Shown here: positions 1 to 9,774 of the stretch, one piece after another | How positions within the stretch are numbered: position 1 is the first letter of the stretch | Layout: each line of letters begins with the position of its first letter | From: AC-32 sp038237925 | GTDB taxonomy: Bacteria > Actinomycetota > Thermoleophilia > Gaiellales > Gaiellaceae | Assembly: GCA_038237925.1 (NCBI GenBank) | Contig: JBBRYF010000008.1 | Coordinates: 1-64,000, forward strand | DNA length: 64,000 nt | Direction: 5' to 3' | Program-made: the position numbers and the translations under genes | The notes under the pieces: model-generated | The model's database searches: none | What the model saw: only the letters and a program-made list of their open reading frames with translations | Told to the model about the DNA's origin: nothing

Positions 1-1024
<1,024 letters not shown>

Positions 1025-1067
1025 GTCGCTTCCTTCCCCCGCGGACCCCGCGGATTTGCTGGGGCTC

Positions 1068-1073
1068 ATCGTA
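1068..1073 (-). promoter_or_regulatory. Candidate clpC -10 element (TACGAT)
   Basis: On the minus strand TACGAT lies 43 nt upstream of the TTG start, leaving a leader of about 37 nt that contains the ribosome site. A GTTCGC half-site, resembling half of the ClgR operator known to control clp genes in actinobacteria, sits just upstream. The second half-site is not visible, so regulation by ClgR is speculative. Confidence 0.35.
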
Positions 1074-1167
1074 GCGAACGGGTCGGGGGGTGGCGCCTCG
1101 CGGAATCGAGGGTTTCAACGCCGTATCTTTTTGCCTCCAAATAGCGTTGAATACCCCGATTACGAGG

Positions 1168-1320
1168 ATGGGTCGAAGGCTACTCTCACTGCTCCTGTTC
1201 GTCGCCGGCTACCTGGTGCTGGCAACGCTCGAGCCGCTCGTCGCGGCTGGGCCGGCGCTCACCAGCTTCGTCGCCGCGACGCTCCTGCTCGCGCGGGTGC
1301 CCGAGCCGGCTCGCATCTAG
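1168..1320 (+). CDS. Small hydrophobic membrane protein, 50 aa, unknown function
   Basis: The ORF reads MGRRLLSLLLF then one long hydrophobic stretch (residues 4-45) and ends in RVPEPARI. It could be a single- or double-pass membrane peptide. A GAGG directly abuts the ATG, which is too close for an ideal ribosome site. It lies divergent to clpC and is followed by a hairpin. I recognise no family; it may be spurious. Confidence 0.35.
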   Translation: MGRRLLSLLLFVAGYLVLATLEPLVAAGPALTSFVAATLLLARVPEPARI

Positions 1321-1332
1321 AAGAACGAACCC

Positions 1333-1353
1333 GCCGCCCCGCGTCGGGGCGGC
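1333..1353. terminator. Strong hairpin between convergent genes
   Basis: A perfect 9-bp G+C stem (GCCGCCCCG / CGGGGCGGC) with a 3-nt loop lies between the plus-strand ORF ending at 1320 and the minus-strand gene ending at 1370. There is no U-tract, so this is a stem-only, possibly bidirectional terminator. Confidence 0.55.
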
Positions 1354-1369
1354 CGGCTCAACTTGCGAG

Positions 1370-2770
1370 CTAGGTCGGAAGCTCGTAGTGCGCGGTCTCG
1401 GACTCGAGCAGCTTCAGCTTGAAGCCGTCGCCGATCAGCTTGCACTTCATCGTCACGGCGTCACCGACGGCGAAGCCGCTCAGGTCGGCGCCCTCCGCGA
1501 CTGCACAGCTGACGGGGCTGTCGCGTCCGTCGACGCCGAGGCTGATCTGAGCGGCGGTCAGCTCGGCGATCGTGCCTTCGACGACGAACCACGAGCCGTC
1601 AGGCGTGATCGCGGCGTGATCGGAGATCAGCGCCTTCACGACGAAGTGACCGTCGTCGTTCTTGACGCAGTACATCTTCACCTCGTCGCCTGAGACGAAG
1701 CCCAGCAGGTTCATGCCGGCGGGGACCAGGCAGCCGGTGGGGCCGTGCTCGACGTTCTCGACGGTGAGGTGTGACGCGTCGAGCGCGGAGATCGTGCCGA
1801 CCACGCCGATCACGTTCACGGGCGGCGGCGGGGGAGTGTCTTCGCCCGGCTTCAGCTCGACGAGCTGGAGGCGGCCGTCGCTGTACTTGCAGGTCATCAC
1901 GACGTGCTGGCCGACCACGAAGCCCGAGGTGTCGAACTCCTCGAAGCGGCAGCGAACCGGCTCCTCCCGGCCCTCGATCTTGACCGCCACGGCGTCCTGG
2001 CCGATCGCGGCGAGGATCCCGGCGACGGTGAACTGCTCCTTGCCGATCTCGACGCCGCCGTCGCCAGGCTCGTTCTCGTTCTCGGCCTTGACGAGGGTGA
2101 ACGACCCGTCGGCCTCGACCGTCACGGCGAGCGTGATCTCGTCGCCCGGCTGGAAGGACGGCACCTCGGCGCCAGTCGGCACAGCCACGACAACCTTGCC
2201 GCGGTGGACGACAGCGAGCTCGATCGAGCCGTCGGCGGTCGTGTCGAGGTAGATGCCCTCGAGCTCGAGCTGGCCGTCATGGCCGACCTGATGGATGCCG
2301 CTGTCGGTCGTCTCGGGCGAGCCGCCGTGGAAGCGGACGCCGCAGTCGACGCGGTCGCCCGGCTTCAGGCCTCCTCCCTCGGCCGCGCCCTGCTTGCCGG
2401 AGACGCGCAGCGCGAAGACGCTGCCGCCGGCGGAGATCACGAGCCGTGCGCCGAGGCGCTTGACGACGGCGCCGCGGACGTCTGCGCCGCGGGCCTTGCC
2501 GAGCCGCCTGACCATGGCGGCGCTGAACGTGCCGTCGGGCAGACTCACGCCGCGGACCGCGACGGTCGAGCCGACGCGCACGCGGTTGAATCCTCCTTGC
2601 AGCCGGATCGTGCGAACGGTTCCGCCCGCCGACGCGGTGACGATCGCCTTGCGCGCCGCGTCCTTCGCGACCACGGCGCCGCGAAAGGTCGTCGCAGCGC
2701 CGGCGGTGGCCGGCAAGACGGTCGCGAGGGCTGCGGTGGCCACAGCGAAGAGCAATAGGTAGCGCTTCAT
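1370..2770 (-). CDS. Secreted repeat protein with DUF5666-like modules
   Basis: 466 aa. A clear signal peptide (MKRYLLLFAVATAALATVLPATAGA) is followed by only beta-rich modules. At least three tandem units of about 65-70 residues occupy the C-terminal half (about 245-466). Each begins with a VxGTIxxL-type strand and ends with GFxVGDxVxMxCK..DGxFxL..L; each carries one or two Cys. This resembles DUF5666-type small beta-barrel repeats in extracytoplasmic proteins. Function unknown; probably a cell-envelope protein. The ATG is preceded by GGAGG 7 nt upstream. Divergent from the epimerase at 3009. Confidence 0.75.
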   Translation of the reverse strand: MKRYLLLFAVATAALATVLPATAGAATTFRGAVVAKDAARKAIVTASAGGTVRTIRLQGGFNRVRVGSTVAVRGVSLPDGTFSAAMVRRLGKARGADVRGAVVKRLGARLVISAGGSVFALRVSGKQGAAEGGGLKPGDRVDCGVRFHGGSPETTDSGIHQVGHDGQLELEGIYLDTTADGSIELAVVHRGKVVVAVPTGAEVPSFQPGDEITLAVTVEADGSFTLVKAENENEPGDGGVEIGKEQFTVAGILAAIGQDAVAVKIEGREEPVRCRFEEFDTSGFVVGQHVVMTCKYSDGRLQLVELKPGEDTPPPPPVNVIGVVGTISALDASHLTVENVEHGPTGCLVPAGMNLLGFVSGDEVKMYCVKNDDGHFVVKALISDHAAITPDGSWFVVEGTIAELTAAQISLGVDGRDSPVSCAVAEGADLSGFAVGDAVTMKCKLIGDGFKLKLLESETAHYELPT

Positions 2771-3008
2771 TCGGTTGCCTCCATTCGACCGCCGAGCCGG
2801 CCAGGCTCATGGCCCGGACCGGCTCGTCGGTTGGGTTCTTTCGGCGGCGGTCGGGCGGCAACCGCACTCCTGCTCGGAAGCTGAATCGGCCCACAGGGCT
2901 GTCGACTCGCGTGCAATCCCTCTGCCGAGCCACCGCATTCGAGGGATCGCCCCCGATGACCGCGGCGCCAGCGTCAGCCGCCGCCGATGCTCGCTATACG
3001 CTGCCGGT
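2771..3008. other. Divergent intergenic region with inverted repeat
   Basis: A 238-bp gap between two divergent genes. It contains the inverted repeat ATCCCTC (2916-2922) / GAGGGAT (2941-2947), spaced by 18 nt, which could be an operator. No ORF of note was seen. Confidence 0.35.
2995..3000 (+). promoter_or_regulatory. Candidate -10 (TATACG) for a leaderless mRNA
   Basis: TATACG ends 8 nt before the GTG at 3009 and no Shine-Dalgarno is present between them, so transcription would start at or near the start codon. Confidence 0.45.
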
Positions 3009-3989
3009 GTGAATGTTGCGGGCAAGGCGCTGATCACGGGGGGCGCCGGCTTCATCGGCTCGCACCTGAGTGAGCGACTCCTCGCCTCCGGCTGGGAGGT
3101 CTATGCACTCGACGACCTCTCCACCAGCACGCTCGAAAACGTCGCAAAGCTCAAGGATGACCCCAACTTTCACCTAGTCGTCGATTCGGTCCTCTCCTCC
3201 TCTGTGGTCAACGAGCTCGTCCACAAATGCGACGTCGTCTACCACTTGGCCGCCGCGGTCGGCGTCCGGCTAATCGTCGAGCACCCCGTGCGGACAATGG
3301 TGACGAATGTCCAGGGAACCGAGAACGTGCTGGATCACGTGAGCCGGTTCGGCAAGCGCGTTCTCATCGCCTCGAGCTCCGAGGTGTACGGCGATCATCG
3401 CGAGGACCGCCCGCTGCACGAGAACGACCGGAGGATCTATGGACCGACGACTGCGAGGCGCTGGTTGTACGCCGACTCGAAGGCAATGGATGAGCACCTC
3501 GGCCTCGCGTACCACAGCGAGCGCGCCCTCGACTGCGTCATCGTCCGCCTCTTCAACACGGTCGGGCCCCGCCAGAGTGGCGAGTACGGCATGGTGATTC
3601 CCCGATTCGTCGAGCGGGCGCTTGCGGAAGAGCCACTCGAGGTGCACGGTGACGGGACGCAGACTCGTTGCTTCTGCCACGTGCAGGATACCGTGCGGGC
3701 GCTGACAGGCCTGATGGACGCAAGCGCGGTCTCCGGCGAGATCTTCAACGTCGGCTCATCCGAGCGGATCCGGATCCTTGATCTCGCGGCGCGCGTGCTG
3801 GAAGTGACGAGCTCGAGCTCCGAACTGGAGTTCATCCCGTACGACCGGGTCTATGGCCAGGGGATCGAAGACATGCTCCACCGGGCGCCTGCGATCGAGA
3901 AGGTGCAGGCTGCGATCGACTGGCGTCCGCGCCACAACCTCGACCAGATCCTCGCTGATGTTCTCGGCCACTTCCAAGTACGCGATTGA
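3009..3989 (+). CDS. NAD-dependent epimerase/dehydratase (extended SDR)
   Basis: 326 aa. Converts a nucleotide sugar, probably by epimerisation or UDP-glucuronate decarboxylation. The Rossmann NAD motif GGAGFIGSH is at the N-terminus. The serine of ASSSEVYG and the YxxxK pair in YADSK form the catalytic triad, and NTVGPRQ is typical of the UDP-glucose 4-epimerase/UXS group. The GTG at 3009 gives the family start (M)NVAGKALITGG; upstream in-frame codons are not coding-like. It sits outside the main polysaccharide locus but likely feeds it. Substrate cannot be assigned from sequence alone. Confidence 0.88.
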   Translation: MNVAGKALITGGAGFIGSHLSERLLASGWEVYALDDLSTSTLENVAKLKDDPNFHLVVDSVLSSSVVNELVHKCDVVYHLAAAVGVRLIVEHPVRTMVTNVQGTENVLDHVSRFGKRVLIASSSEVYGDHREDRPLHENDRRIYGPTTARRWLYADSKAMDEHLGLAYHSERALDCVIVRLFNTVGPRQSGEYGMVIPRFVERALAEEPLEVHGDGTQTRCFCHVQDTVRALTGLMDASAVSGEIFNVGSSERIRILDLAARVLEVTSSSSELEFIPYDRVYGQGIEDMLHRAPAIEKVQAAIDWRPRHNLDQILADVLGHFQVRD

Positions 3990-4052
3990 GGACCGCTAAG
4001 GCGAGCCCGCTTTTTGCGCCGTCGGTGTTCTTGGGCTAGGGCCTGTCCCGGC

Positions 4053-5165
4053 CTAATCCTCGCGACGCGCCTCCCAGCGGTCCAGCGCCTCGCCGGCAGT
4101 CCCTGCCCAACCTCCGCGGTCGTCGATCAACTCCAGCAGCCGCCGGTAGACGCGATCGTAGCCGTTCGAGAGCCGCGGGTGGTGCCGGGGCGGGTGCCAC
4201 AGGATCGCCACGGCGCCCCCGTGCTCGGCGACGGGCTCGAGCGTCTTCACGACCGCGTCAAACGCCGCGTCGGCGTCGAGGCCCAGATAGCGCTCCTCCG
4301 AGAGCGTCGCGTCCATCACGGCGAGCGGTAGCTCCCAGGCGCCCGGCTCGCGGCGCTCCGGATCCCAGAGCCGGTACGGGTACGGCGTGCCCGCGCGCAG
4401 GCCGGGCCGCGACGGCCAGCCGATGGACGAGTCGTAGCGCAGGCCGGCGTCCCGCAGCTCGGCGGCCAGCCGGGATGGGTCGCTGCGCAGGTAATGGTGA
4501 CGCAGGCCGTGTGGCTCGCCGAGCGCTTGCGCCTCCTCGGCGATCGCGCCCGACCGCTCACGTGCGCGATACGACGCGTGCAGCGCGATCTCCAATCCCG
4601 CCCCTCGTGTCCGCTCGAGCGCGGCGGCGAGCGCCGGCCGGTAGCGCTCCGGGTAGCCGTCCGCCCGGTCTTCCTGGCGCGTGAGAAAGAAGCACGTCGA
4701 GCCGCGGCCCGCCTCCGCGGCCAGCATCGCCTCGAGCGGGTAGTCCGGGTCGCGGCGGCGGAGCGCGTCGAGTGCGAACGTGGTTCCCTCCAACAGCCGC
4801 CGCCGGGAGCGTCTGACGACCCCGCTCGCGAGCTTCCGTCCGGCCGTCGGCAACCCACCGCCGCCGAGCAGGTCGACGTCGTGCGTGAGCGCGACCAGGA
4901 AGCGCTCGTCTCCCGGGTACCCGCGACGTTCGATGCCCAGCCGGCGTCCGAGCTCCTCGGCGATCTCGCCCACCCGAGGCCCCGGCGGGTTCTCTGGTGG
5001 AAGTGGCCGCCCGTGCCGGTCGAGCTCCGCGCCCCGCTCCCCGGCGAGCGTGAGCAGCTGGAACACCTCGTCCAGCTCCTCCGCCTCGGCGGGAGCAGAC
5101 TCGTCGAAGGGCAGCCCGAGCGCGTCGAGCAGCGCGTCGAGCGCGTACCGCCGCTCGGGCTCCAC
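4053..5165 (-). CDS. Polysaccharide deacetylase-like protein
   Basis: 370 aa. The GTG start overlaps the lysS stop (TAGTG) by one base, so it is translationally coupled to lysS. Visible elements are a metal-site-like VALTHDVDLL, the HASY segment, a RYDSSIGWPSRPG segment and a C-terminal ILWHPPRHH. These fit the DUF7033/NodB-like deacetylase branch that acts on cell-surface glycans, but classical TFDDG and HxxxH motifs are altered, so the activity is uncertain. Ends close to the convergent epimerase. Confidence 0.75.
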   Translation of the reverse strand: MEPERRYALDALLDALGLPFDESAPAEAEELDEVFQLLTLAGERGAELDRHGRPLPPENPPGPRVGEIAEELGRRLGIERRGYPGDERFLVALTHDVDLLGGGGLPTAGRKLASGVVRRSRRRLLEGTTFALDALRRRDPDYPLEAMLAAEAGRGSTCFFLTRQEDRADGYPERYRPALAAALERTRGAGLEIALHASYRARERSGAIAEEAQALGEPHGLRHHYLRSDPSRLAAELRDAGLRYDSSIGWPSRPGLRAGTPYPYRLWDPERREPGAWELPLAVMDATLSEERYLGLDADAAFDAVVKTLEPVAEHGGAVAILWHPPRHHPRLSNGYDRVYRRLLELIDDRGGWAGTAGEALDRWEARRED

Positions 5166-6523
5166 TACTCGCGCGGCCGCAGCGCCGGGAAGAGGATCAC
5201 GTCGCGGATCGCGTCGCTGCCGGTCAACACCATCGCCAGCCGGTCGATCCCGATCCCGCACCCGCCCGTCGGAGGCATCCCGTACGAGAGCGCCTCGACG
5301 AAGTCCGGGTCGCCGGGTTCGGACTCGTCCGCGCCGGCCTCGCGCTCGGCCTCCTGCAGCGCGAACCGCTGCGCCTGCTCCTCGGGGTCGTTCAGCTCGC
5401 TGAACGCATTCGCGAACTCCATCCCGCCGACGACTGCCTCGAAGCGCTCGACCAGCGCCTCGTCGTCGTCGGTCGTGCGCGCGAACGGCGAGAGCTCGAG
5501 CGGCCAGTCGTAGACGATCGTCGGCTGGATGAGCTTCGGCTCGACGAAGTGCGAGTAGGCGTGGTCGACGAGCTGTGACCACGAACGGTCGCGCCCTGTG
5601 TCGACGCCGGCCTCCTCCAGCTTCGCTCGCAGCTCGGTCTCGTCGCGCGACCAGACGTCCTGCTCGCCGAGCGCCTCGACGAACTTCACCCGCCGCCACG
5701 GCGGAGCCAAGTCGATCTCGTGCCCGCGGAAGGTCGCCTGCGTCGACTCCACCGCCTCGGCCGCCCGCGCGACGAGCGCCTCGGTGCGCTCCATCGTGTC
5801 GCGGTAGTCCGCGTAGGCCTCGTACCACTCGACCTGCGTGAACTCGGGCGAGTGCTTGTACGAGATGCTCTCGTTGCGGAAGTCCTTGCCGAGCTCGTAG
5901 ACCTTCTCGAGTCCCCCGACGATCAGGCGCTTGAGGTAGAGCTCGTCCGCGATCCGCAGGTAGAGGTCAGCGTCGAGCTCGTTCGATTGGGTGACGAACG
6001 GCTCCGCGAACCCGCCGCCGTAGCGCGGCTGCAGGATCGGCGTCTCGACCTCGAGGAAGCCCTCGCCGTCCAGGTACTCGCGCACCGCCGCCACGATTAC
6101 CATTCGCTTGCGCGCGAGCTCGCGCGACTCTTCGCTCATCAGTAGGTCGAGGTAGCGCTGCCGGTAGCGCGTCTCCCTGTCGGTGACGCCGTGGAAGGTG
6201 TCGGGCAGCGGCCGACGGATCTTCGCGAGTAGCTCGATCTGGGAGGTTACGAGCGACGGCTCACCACGCCGAGAGCGCCCGGGCTTCCCGGTTGCGCCGA
6301 CGACGTCGCCGAGGTCGAGATCGAACTTCTGCTCGACGATGAGCTGGATCCTGCCCGAGCGGTCGACGAGGTCGAGGAAACCAAGCTTCCCCATTTCGCG
6401 CCGCCCCATGACGCGGCCGGCGACGCGGAGCTCGCCATCAAGCGTTTGGCCAGGCTCCGCTCGCTCTGCCTCGGCCCGCACTGCGGCGATCTCCTCCCGT
6501 CCGGGAAACCGCTTCGGCAGCAT
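5165..6523 (-). CDS. lysS: Lysine--tRNA ligase (class II)
   Basis: 452 aa. Charges tRNA-Lys. The N-terminal OB-fold (about residues 35-110) binds the anticodon. Class II motif 2 is seen as FRNESISYKHSPEF (about residue 215) and motif 3 as GCGIGIDRLAM (about 420). The ATG at 6523 was chosen because a -10-like TAAACT ends 7 nt before it; the longer upstream reading is not LysRS-like and overlaps the next gene. Somewhat shorter than the usual 490-510 aa. Conserved neighbour of clpC and coaX in actinobacteria. Confidence 0.96.
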   Translation of the reverse strand: MLPKRFPGREEIAAVRAEAERAEPGQTLDGELRVAGRVMGRREMGKLGFLDLVDRSGRIQLIVEQKFDLDLGDVVGATGKPGRSRRGEPSLVTSQIELLAKIRRPLPDTFHGVTDRETRYRQRYLDLLMSEESRELARKRMVIVAAVREYLDGEGFLEVETPILQPRYGGGFAEPFVTQSNELDADLYLRIADELYLKRLIVGGLEKVYELGKDFRNESISYKHSPEFTQVEWYEAYADYRDTMERTEALVARAAEAVESTQATFRGHEIDLAPPWRRVKFVEALGEQDVWSRDETELRAKLEEAGVDTGRDRSWSQLVDHAYSHFVEPKLIQPTIVYDWPLELSPFARTTDDDEALVERFEAVVGGMEFANAFSELNDPEEQAQRFALQEAEREAGADESEPGDPDFVEALSYGMPPTGGCGIGIDRLAMVLTGSDAIRDVILFPALRPRE

Positions 6524-6530
6524 CCCCGCG

Positions 6531-6536
6531 AGTTTA
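6531..6536 (-). promoter_or_regulatory. -10 element TAAACT of lysS, built on the upstream stop codon
   Basis: On the minus strand TAAACT ends 7 nt before the lysS ATG. Its first three bases are the TAA stop of the phosphatase gene. There is no ribosome site between, which supports a leaderless lysS mRNA. Confidence 0.55.
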
Positions 6537-7304
6537 GTTGGCCCTAAAGAACAAGCGCCGAGCGCTCCAGGAACCGCGACGGCGTCGCTGCGGCCTCTCC
6601 GGCAGTGCCGCGGATCGGAGCGCCGCCGCCGGAACTTCTTGGGTAAGCCACTCCACAAGCGGCTCGGAGCCGAGTGCGGCGCAAAGCTCTCCCCTTGTAA
6701 CGCGCGAGCCGGCGGAATGCACGTCACCCGCGACGAGGTGAGCAAGCTGCAAGTCAAGCAAATCGAATGCCGCGGCTCTGACACTCGCGCCAAGGGTCCC
6801 GACGATCGAAGCCGCCGTCAGTTGGACAAGAGTACCCGCCTCGACGAGCGGAGCCAGGCGAGCAGGCCCAGCCTGCACTTCTGCGTTCCGCTCTGGGTGG
6901 GCCAGCACTACCGTCAACCCCCGAGTGCGCAGATCCGCCAGCGTAGTTGCAAGTGCGGAAGGCCAACCTACGTACGGAAACTCTAATAGCAGCAGCCGGG
7001 GATTCCCGCCAAGGCCGAGTCGCGCGAGCTCTCCGTCGCCGAGGCTGGAAAGGAAATGTAAGTCGTGCTCGGCGCCGGAAATGATTTCCAGCGGAATGCG
7101 ATGCGCCTTGAACGCGTCTGCGGTCGCCACCACAGAGCGCTCAATTGTTTGAGCGCTCGTCGGGTAGTCCGCCCGTACGTGCGGAGTCGCAGCGATTGTC
7201 TCGACGCCCGCGGCGACCGCCTCGCGTGCTATTTGCAGACTGCTCTGCATCGTTGCGGCGCCGTCGTCGATCCCCGGAAGGATGTGGCAGTGAAGGTCGA
7301 TCAC
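6534..7304 (-). CDS. CpsB/YwqE-type protein-tyrosine phosphatase (PHP fold)
   Basis: 256 aa. Manganese-dependent phosphatase that removes phosphate from bacterial tyrosine kinases controlling capsule/EPS assembly. PHP metal ligands are visible: HCHILPGIDDG (residues 5-15), TPHV (about 41), GAEHD (about 77), HPERN (about 136) and GDVHS (about 194). Start is the GTG at 7304. Its probable partner, the Wzz/tyrosine kinase at 41918-43513, lies about 35 kb away. It stands between greA and lysS, an unusual place for this family. Confidence 0.9.
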   Translation of the reverse strand: MIDLHCHILPGIDDGAATMQSSLQIAREAVAAGVETIAATPHVRADYPTSAQTIERSVVATADAFKAHRIPLEIISGAEHDLHFLSSLGDGELARLGLGGNPRLLLLEFPYVGWPSALATTLADLRTRGLTVVLAHPERNAEVQAGPARLAPLVEAGTLVQLTAASIVGTLGASVRAAAFDLLDLQLAHLVAGDVHSAGSRVTRGELCAALGSEPLVEWLTQEVPAAALRSAALPERPQRRRRGSWSARRLFFRAN

Positions 7305-7361
7305 GAGTAGCGACCGCCTTGGTTCCGGCCGGATCCCAGCGGCGGTGCGGAATCGGAAGCG

Positions 7362-7835
7362 CTACGCCGCTTTGATCTCAAGGATCTTGAACTTCATCGA
7401 CCCGCGCGGAGCGGCGACCTCTACGGTCTCGCCCTTCTTCTTGCCGATGATCGCCTTGCCGACCGGCGACTCGTTCGAGAGCTTGTTCTCGGACGGGTTC
7501 GCCTCGGCGGACCCGACGATGCGGTACTCGACGGTCTGCTTGGCGTCGATGTCGCGCAGCTTCACCTTCGAGCCGATCGAGACGACGTCCTTGGCAATGT
7601 CCTTCTTGCTGATCACGCGCGCGGCGCGCAGCCGGTCCTCAAGCGTAGCGATCCGGTGCTCGAGCAGCGCCTGCTCGTTCTTCGCGTCGTCGTACTCGGC
7701 GTTCTCGGCGATGTCCCCGAACTCGCGCGCGGTGCGGATCCGGTCCGCGACCTCACGACGCTTGTCGTTCGAGAGAAACTCGATCTCCTGCTTCAGCTTC
7801 TCGTAGCCTTCTGGAGTGAGGATGACTTCCTTCAA
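7362..7835 (-). CDS. greA: Transcription elongation factor GreA
   Basis: 157 aa, the family's normal length. Rescues backtracked RNA polymerase by stimulating transcript cleavage. The N-terminal coiled coil begins LTPEGYEKLKQEIEFL and includes RIRTAREFGDIAENAEYDDAK with the conserved acidic tip; the C-terminal FKBP-like domain ends in GSMKFKILEIKAA. The TTG at 7835 has AGGAGG 4 nt upstream. The leader carries a terminator-like hairpin. Divergent from dusB. Confidence 0.96.
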   Translation of the reverse strand: MKEVILTPEGYEKLKQEIEFLSNDKRREVADRIRTAREFGDIAENAEYDDAKNEQALLEHRIATLEDRLRAARVISKKDIAKDVVSIGSKVKLRDIDAKQTVEYRIVGSAEANPSENKLSNESPVGKAIIGKKKGETVEVAAPRGSMKFKILEIKAA

Positions 7836-7845
7836 CGGGCCTCCT

Positions 7846-7880
7846 GAAAGAAAAACGCGCGGCGCTGAGGCGCCGTCGCG
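7846..7880 (-). terminator. Terminator-like attenuator in the greA leader
   Basis: On the minus strand, a CGCG-A-CGGCGC stem with a CTCA loop pairs with GCGCCG-CGCG (10 bp, one bulged A). It is followed by TTTTTCTTT and then the AGGAGG ribosome site of greA. This has the form of an intrinsic terminator placed before the coding region. A -10-like TAACAT lies upstream at 7888-7893. Confidence 0.65.
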
Positions 7881-7946
7881 GGCGGGGATGTTACCTACGA
7901 GGGTGGACGGACGTCAACTCCGGCTCCCGCTACCATTTTTGGCTCT

Positions 7947-9008
7947 GTGCAGGTAGATCTCCGCAGCTCCTGGAGGATCGGCGACGTCGAGATCCCGACG
8001 CGCCTCGTGCTGGCGCCGATGGCCGGTGTGAGCGTGCAGGCGTTTCGCCGCCAGGGCCGGCGCTACGGCGCGGGTCTCGTCTGCTCGGAGATGGTCAGCT
8101 GCGCCGGCCTGCACCACGGAAACGAGCGCACTTTGGGCTATTTGCGTATCTCGGCGGACGAGCGGCCGCTGGCCGTGCAGATCTTCGGCTCGGAGCCCGT
8201 CGTGATGGCCGAGGCCGCGCGGATGGTCGAGGACGCCGGTGCCGACCTCGTCGACATCAACTTCGGCTGCCCGGTGAAGAAGGTCACGAAAACCGGGGCC
8301 GGCGCGACGATGCTCGACGACCACTCGCGCGCCTGCGCGGTTGTCTCCGCGGTCGCCGAGGCGGTCTCCGTGCCGGTGACGGTCAAGATGCGCCGCGGGC
8401 TCGAGAACGGGTCGCGCGCGTGTCTCGCGCTCGGGCCACAGCTCGTCGAGGCGGGCGCGTCGTCCTTGACGCTGCACCCGCGCTCGGCCAAACAGATGTA
8501 CACCGGCGAGGCCGACCACTCGCTGACAGCCGAGCTGGTCTCGCTGGTCGACGTCCCGGTGATCGCCTCCGGGGACGTGACCTCTCGCGCGCGGGCGCAG
8601 GCGATCCTGGCCACGACCGGCGCCGCCGCCGTGATGGTCGGCCGCGCCGCGCAGGGCAACCCGTGGGCGCTGCGCGAGATCATCGACGGCGACGTCGAGG
8701 AGCCTTCCCGCGAGGAGGTCGTCGCCGAGCTCCTGCTCTTCATGCGCGAGACGGTGCAGGAGCTCGGCGAACGCCGCTCGCACGGCTTCCTGAAGAAGTT
8801 CTACGGCTGGTACCTCGGCCGCGGCCGCTTCCCGCGTCCGTTCAAACAGGAGCTGGTGCAGCTCGAGTCGCTGGACGAGGTCGAGACGCGGCTGCTCGCG
8901 GCAGCCCCAGGCGCGGTCGAGGTGCTCGCACGCTTGCAGGCGGATCAGCCTGAGGCCGAGGACGACGTTGTCCTCGACCTTCCGATCTCGATCTACGGCG
9001 GCGGCTAG
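7947..9008 (+). CDS. dusB: tRNA-dihydrouridine synthase
   Basis: 353 aa. FMN enzyme that reduces uridine to dihydrouridine in tRNA. The TIM barrel starts with LVLAPMAGVS; the catalytic cysteine is Cys108 in DINFGCPVKKVTKTGAG; VTVKMR, the HPR segment and VMVGRAAQGNPW are also present. Length fits the DusB group. Start GTG at 7947 has a TACCAT 10 nt upstream and no ribosome site. Convergent with coaX, 3 nt apart. Confidence 0.93.
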   Translation: MQVDLRSSWRIGDVEIPTRLVLAPMAGVSVQAFRRQGRRYGAGLVCSEMVSCAGLHHGNERTLGYLRISADERPLAVQIFGSEPVVMAEAARMVEDAGADLVDINFGCPVKKVTKTGAGATMLDDHSRACAVVSAVAEAVSVPVTVKMRRGLENGSRACLALGPQLVEAGASSLTLHPRSAKQMYTGEADHSLTAELVSLVDVPVIASGDVTSRARAQAILATTGAAAVMVGRAAQGNPWALREIIDGDVEEPSREEVVAELLLFMRETVQELGERRSHGFLKKFYGWYLGRGRFPRPFKQELVQLESLDEVETRLLAAAPGAVEVLARLQADQPEAEDDVVLDLPISIYGGG

Positions 9009-9011
9009 CCG

Positions 9012-9767
9012 CTACTCCCGGTTCCGCTGCCACACGAGGCGCACGCCTTCTAGCGTGAGAAACGGGTCGATCGTCTCGAGCGTCCGCGCGTGCGGGACGA
9101 TCAGGTCGGCGAGGCCGCCCGTTGCCACCGTCTGCGCCTCGACGCCGAGCTCCTCGCGGATTCGCCCGACGATGCCGTCGACCTGGCCGGCGAAGCCGTA
9201 GACCAGTCCGGACTGCAGGCTCGAGGCCGTGTTCTTCGCGATCACCGTCTCCGGCGCGGCGAAGTCGACCTTGAACAGCCGCGCCGCCCGCGAGAAGAGG
9301 GCGTCCATCGAGACCTCGATCCCAGGCGCGAGCACCCCGCCGACGTACTCGCCCTGCGGCGAGACCACGTCGAAGTTCGTCGAGGTGCCGAAGTCGACCA
9401 CGATGCTCGGCGAGCGGTACCGCTCGACGGCCGCGACCGCGTTCGCGATCCGGTCCGAGCCCACTTCGCGCGGGTCGTCGTACCGGATCGGCACGCCGGT
9501 GCGCACGCCAGGCCCGAGCTCGAGCAGCTCCGCCTTCACGTACTCCTTGGCGAAGTCCTCGTAGGCGCGGTGAAGCTGCGGCACGGTCGAGGCGAGGGCC
9601 ACGCCGTCGACCGCGGAGAGGTCGACGAAGTTCCCGTAGAGCGCGCCGAGCTCGTCGCCGCTGCGGTTCCGCTCGGTCGCCACGCGCCAGTGCTCGCGCA
9701 GCTCCTCGCCCTCGAAGAGCCCGAAGACCGTCTGCGTGTTCCCGACATCGATCGCCAGGAGTGCCAT
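9012..9767 (-). CDS. coaX: Type III pantothenate kinase
   Basis: 251 aa. Phosphorylates pantothenate in the first step of CoA synthesis. ASKHA-fold phosphate motifs are visible: LLAIDVGNTQT at the N-terminus, VDFGTSTNFDVVS (about 120), GGVLAPGIEVSMDALF (about 141) and the C-terminal GGLADLI. Start ATG at 9767. It lies in the usual actinobacterial series with lysS and clpC; panC and panD are not present here. Confidence 0.95.
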   Translation of the reverse strand: MALLAIDVGNTQTVFGLFEGEELREHWRVATERNRSGDELGALYGNFVDLSAVDGVALASTVPQLHRAYEDFAKEYVKAELLELGPGVRTGVPIRYDDPREVGSDRIANAVAAVERYRSPSIVVDFGTSTNFDVVSPQGEYVGGVLAPGIEVSMDALFSRAARLFKVDFAAPETVIAKNTASSLQSGLVYGFAGQVDGIVGRIREELGVEAQTVATGGLADLIVPHARTLETIDPFLTLEGVRLVWQRNRE

Positions 9768-9774
9768 GCGCCCG

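Noticed and set aside
3990..4052. Possible terminator after the epimerase (CCCGC followed by TTTTT)
   Set aside because: Only about three base pairs can form before the T-run, so a hairpin is not convincing.
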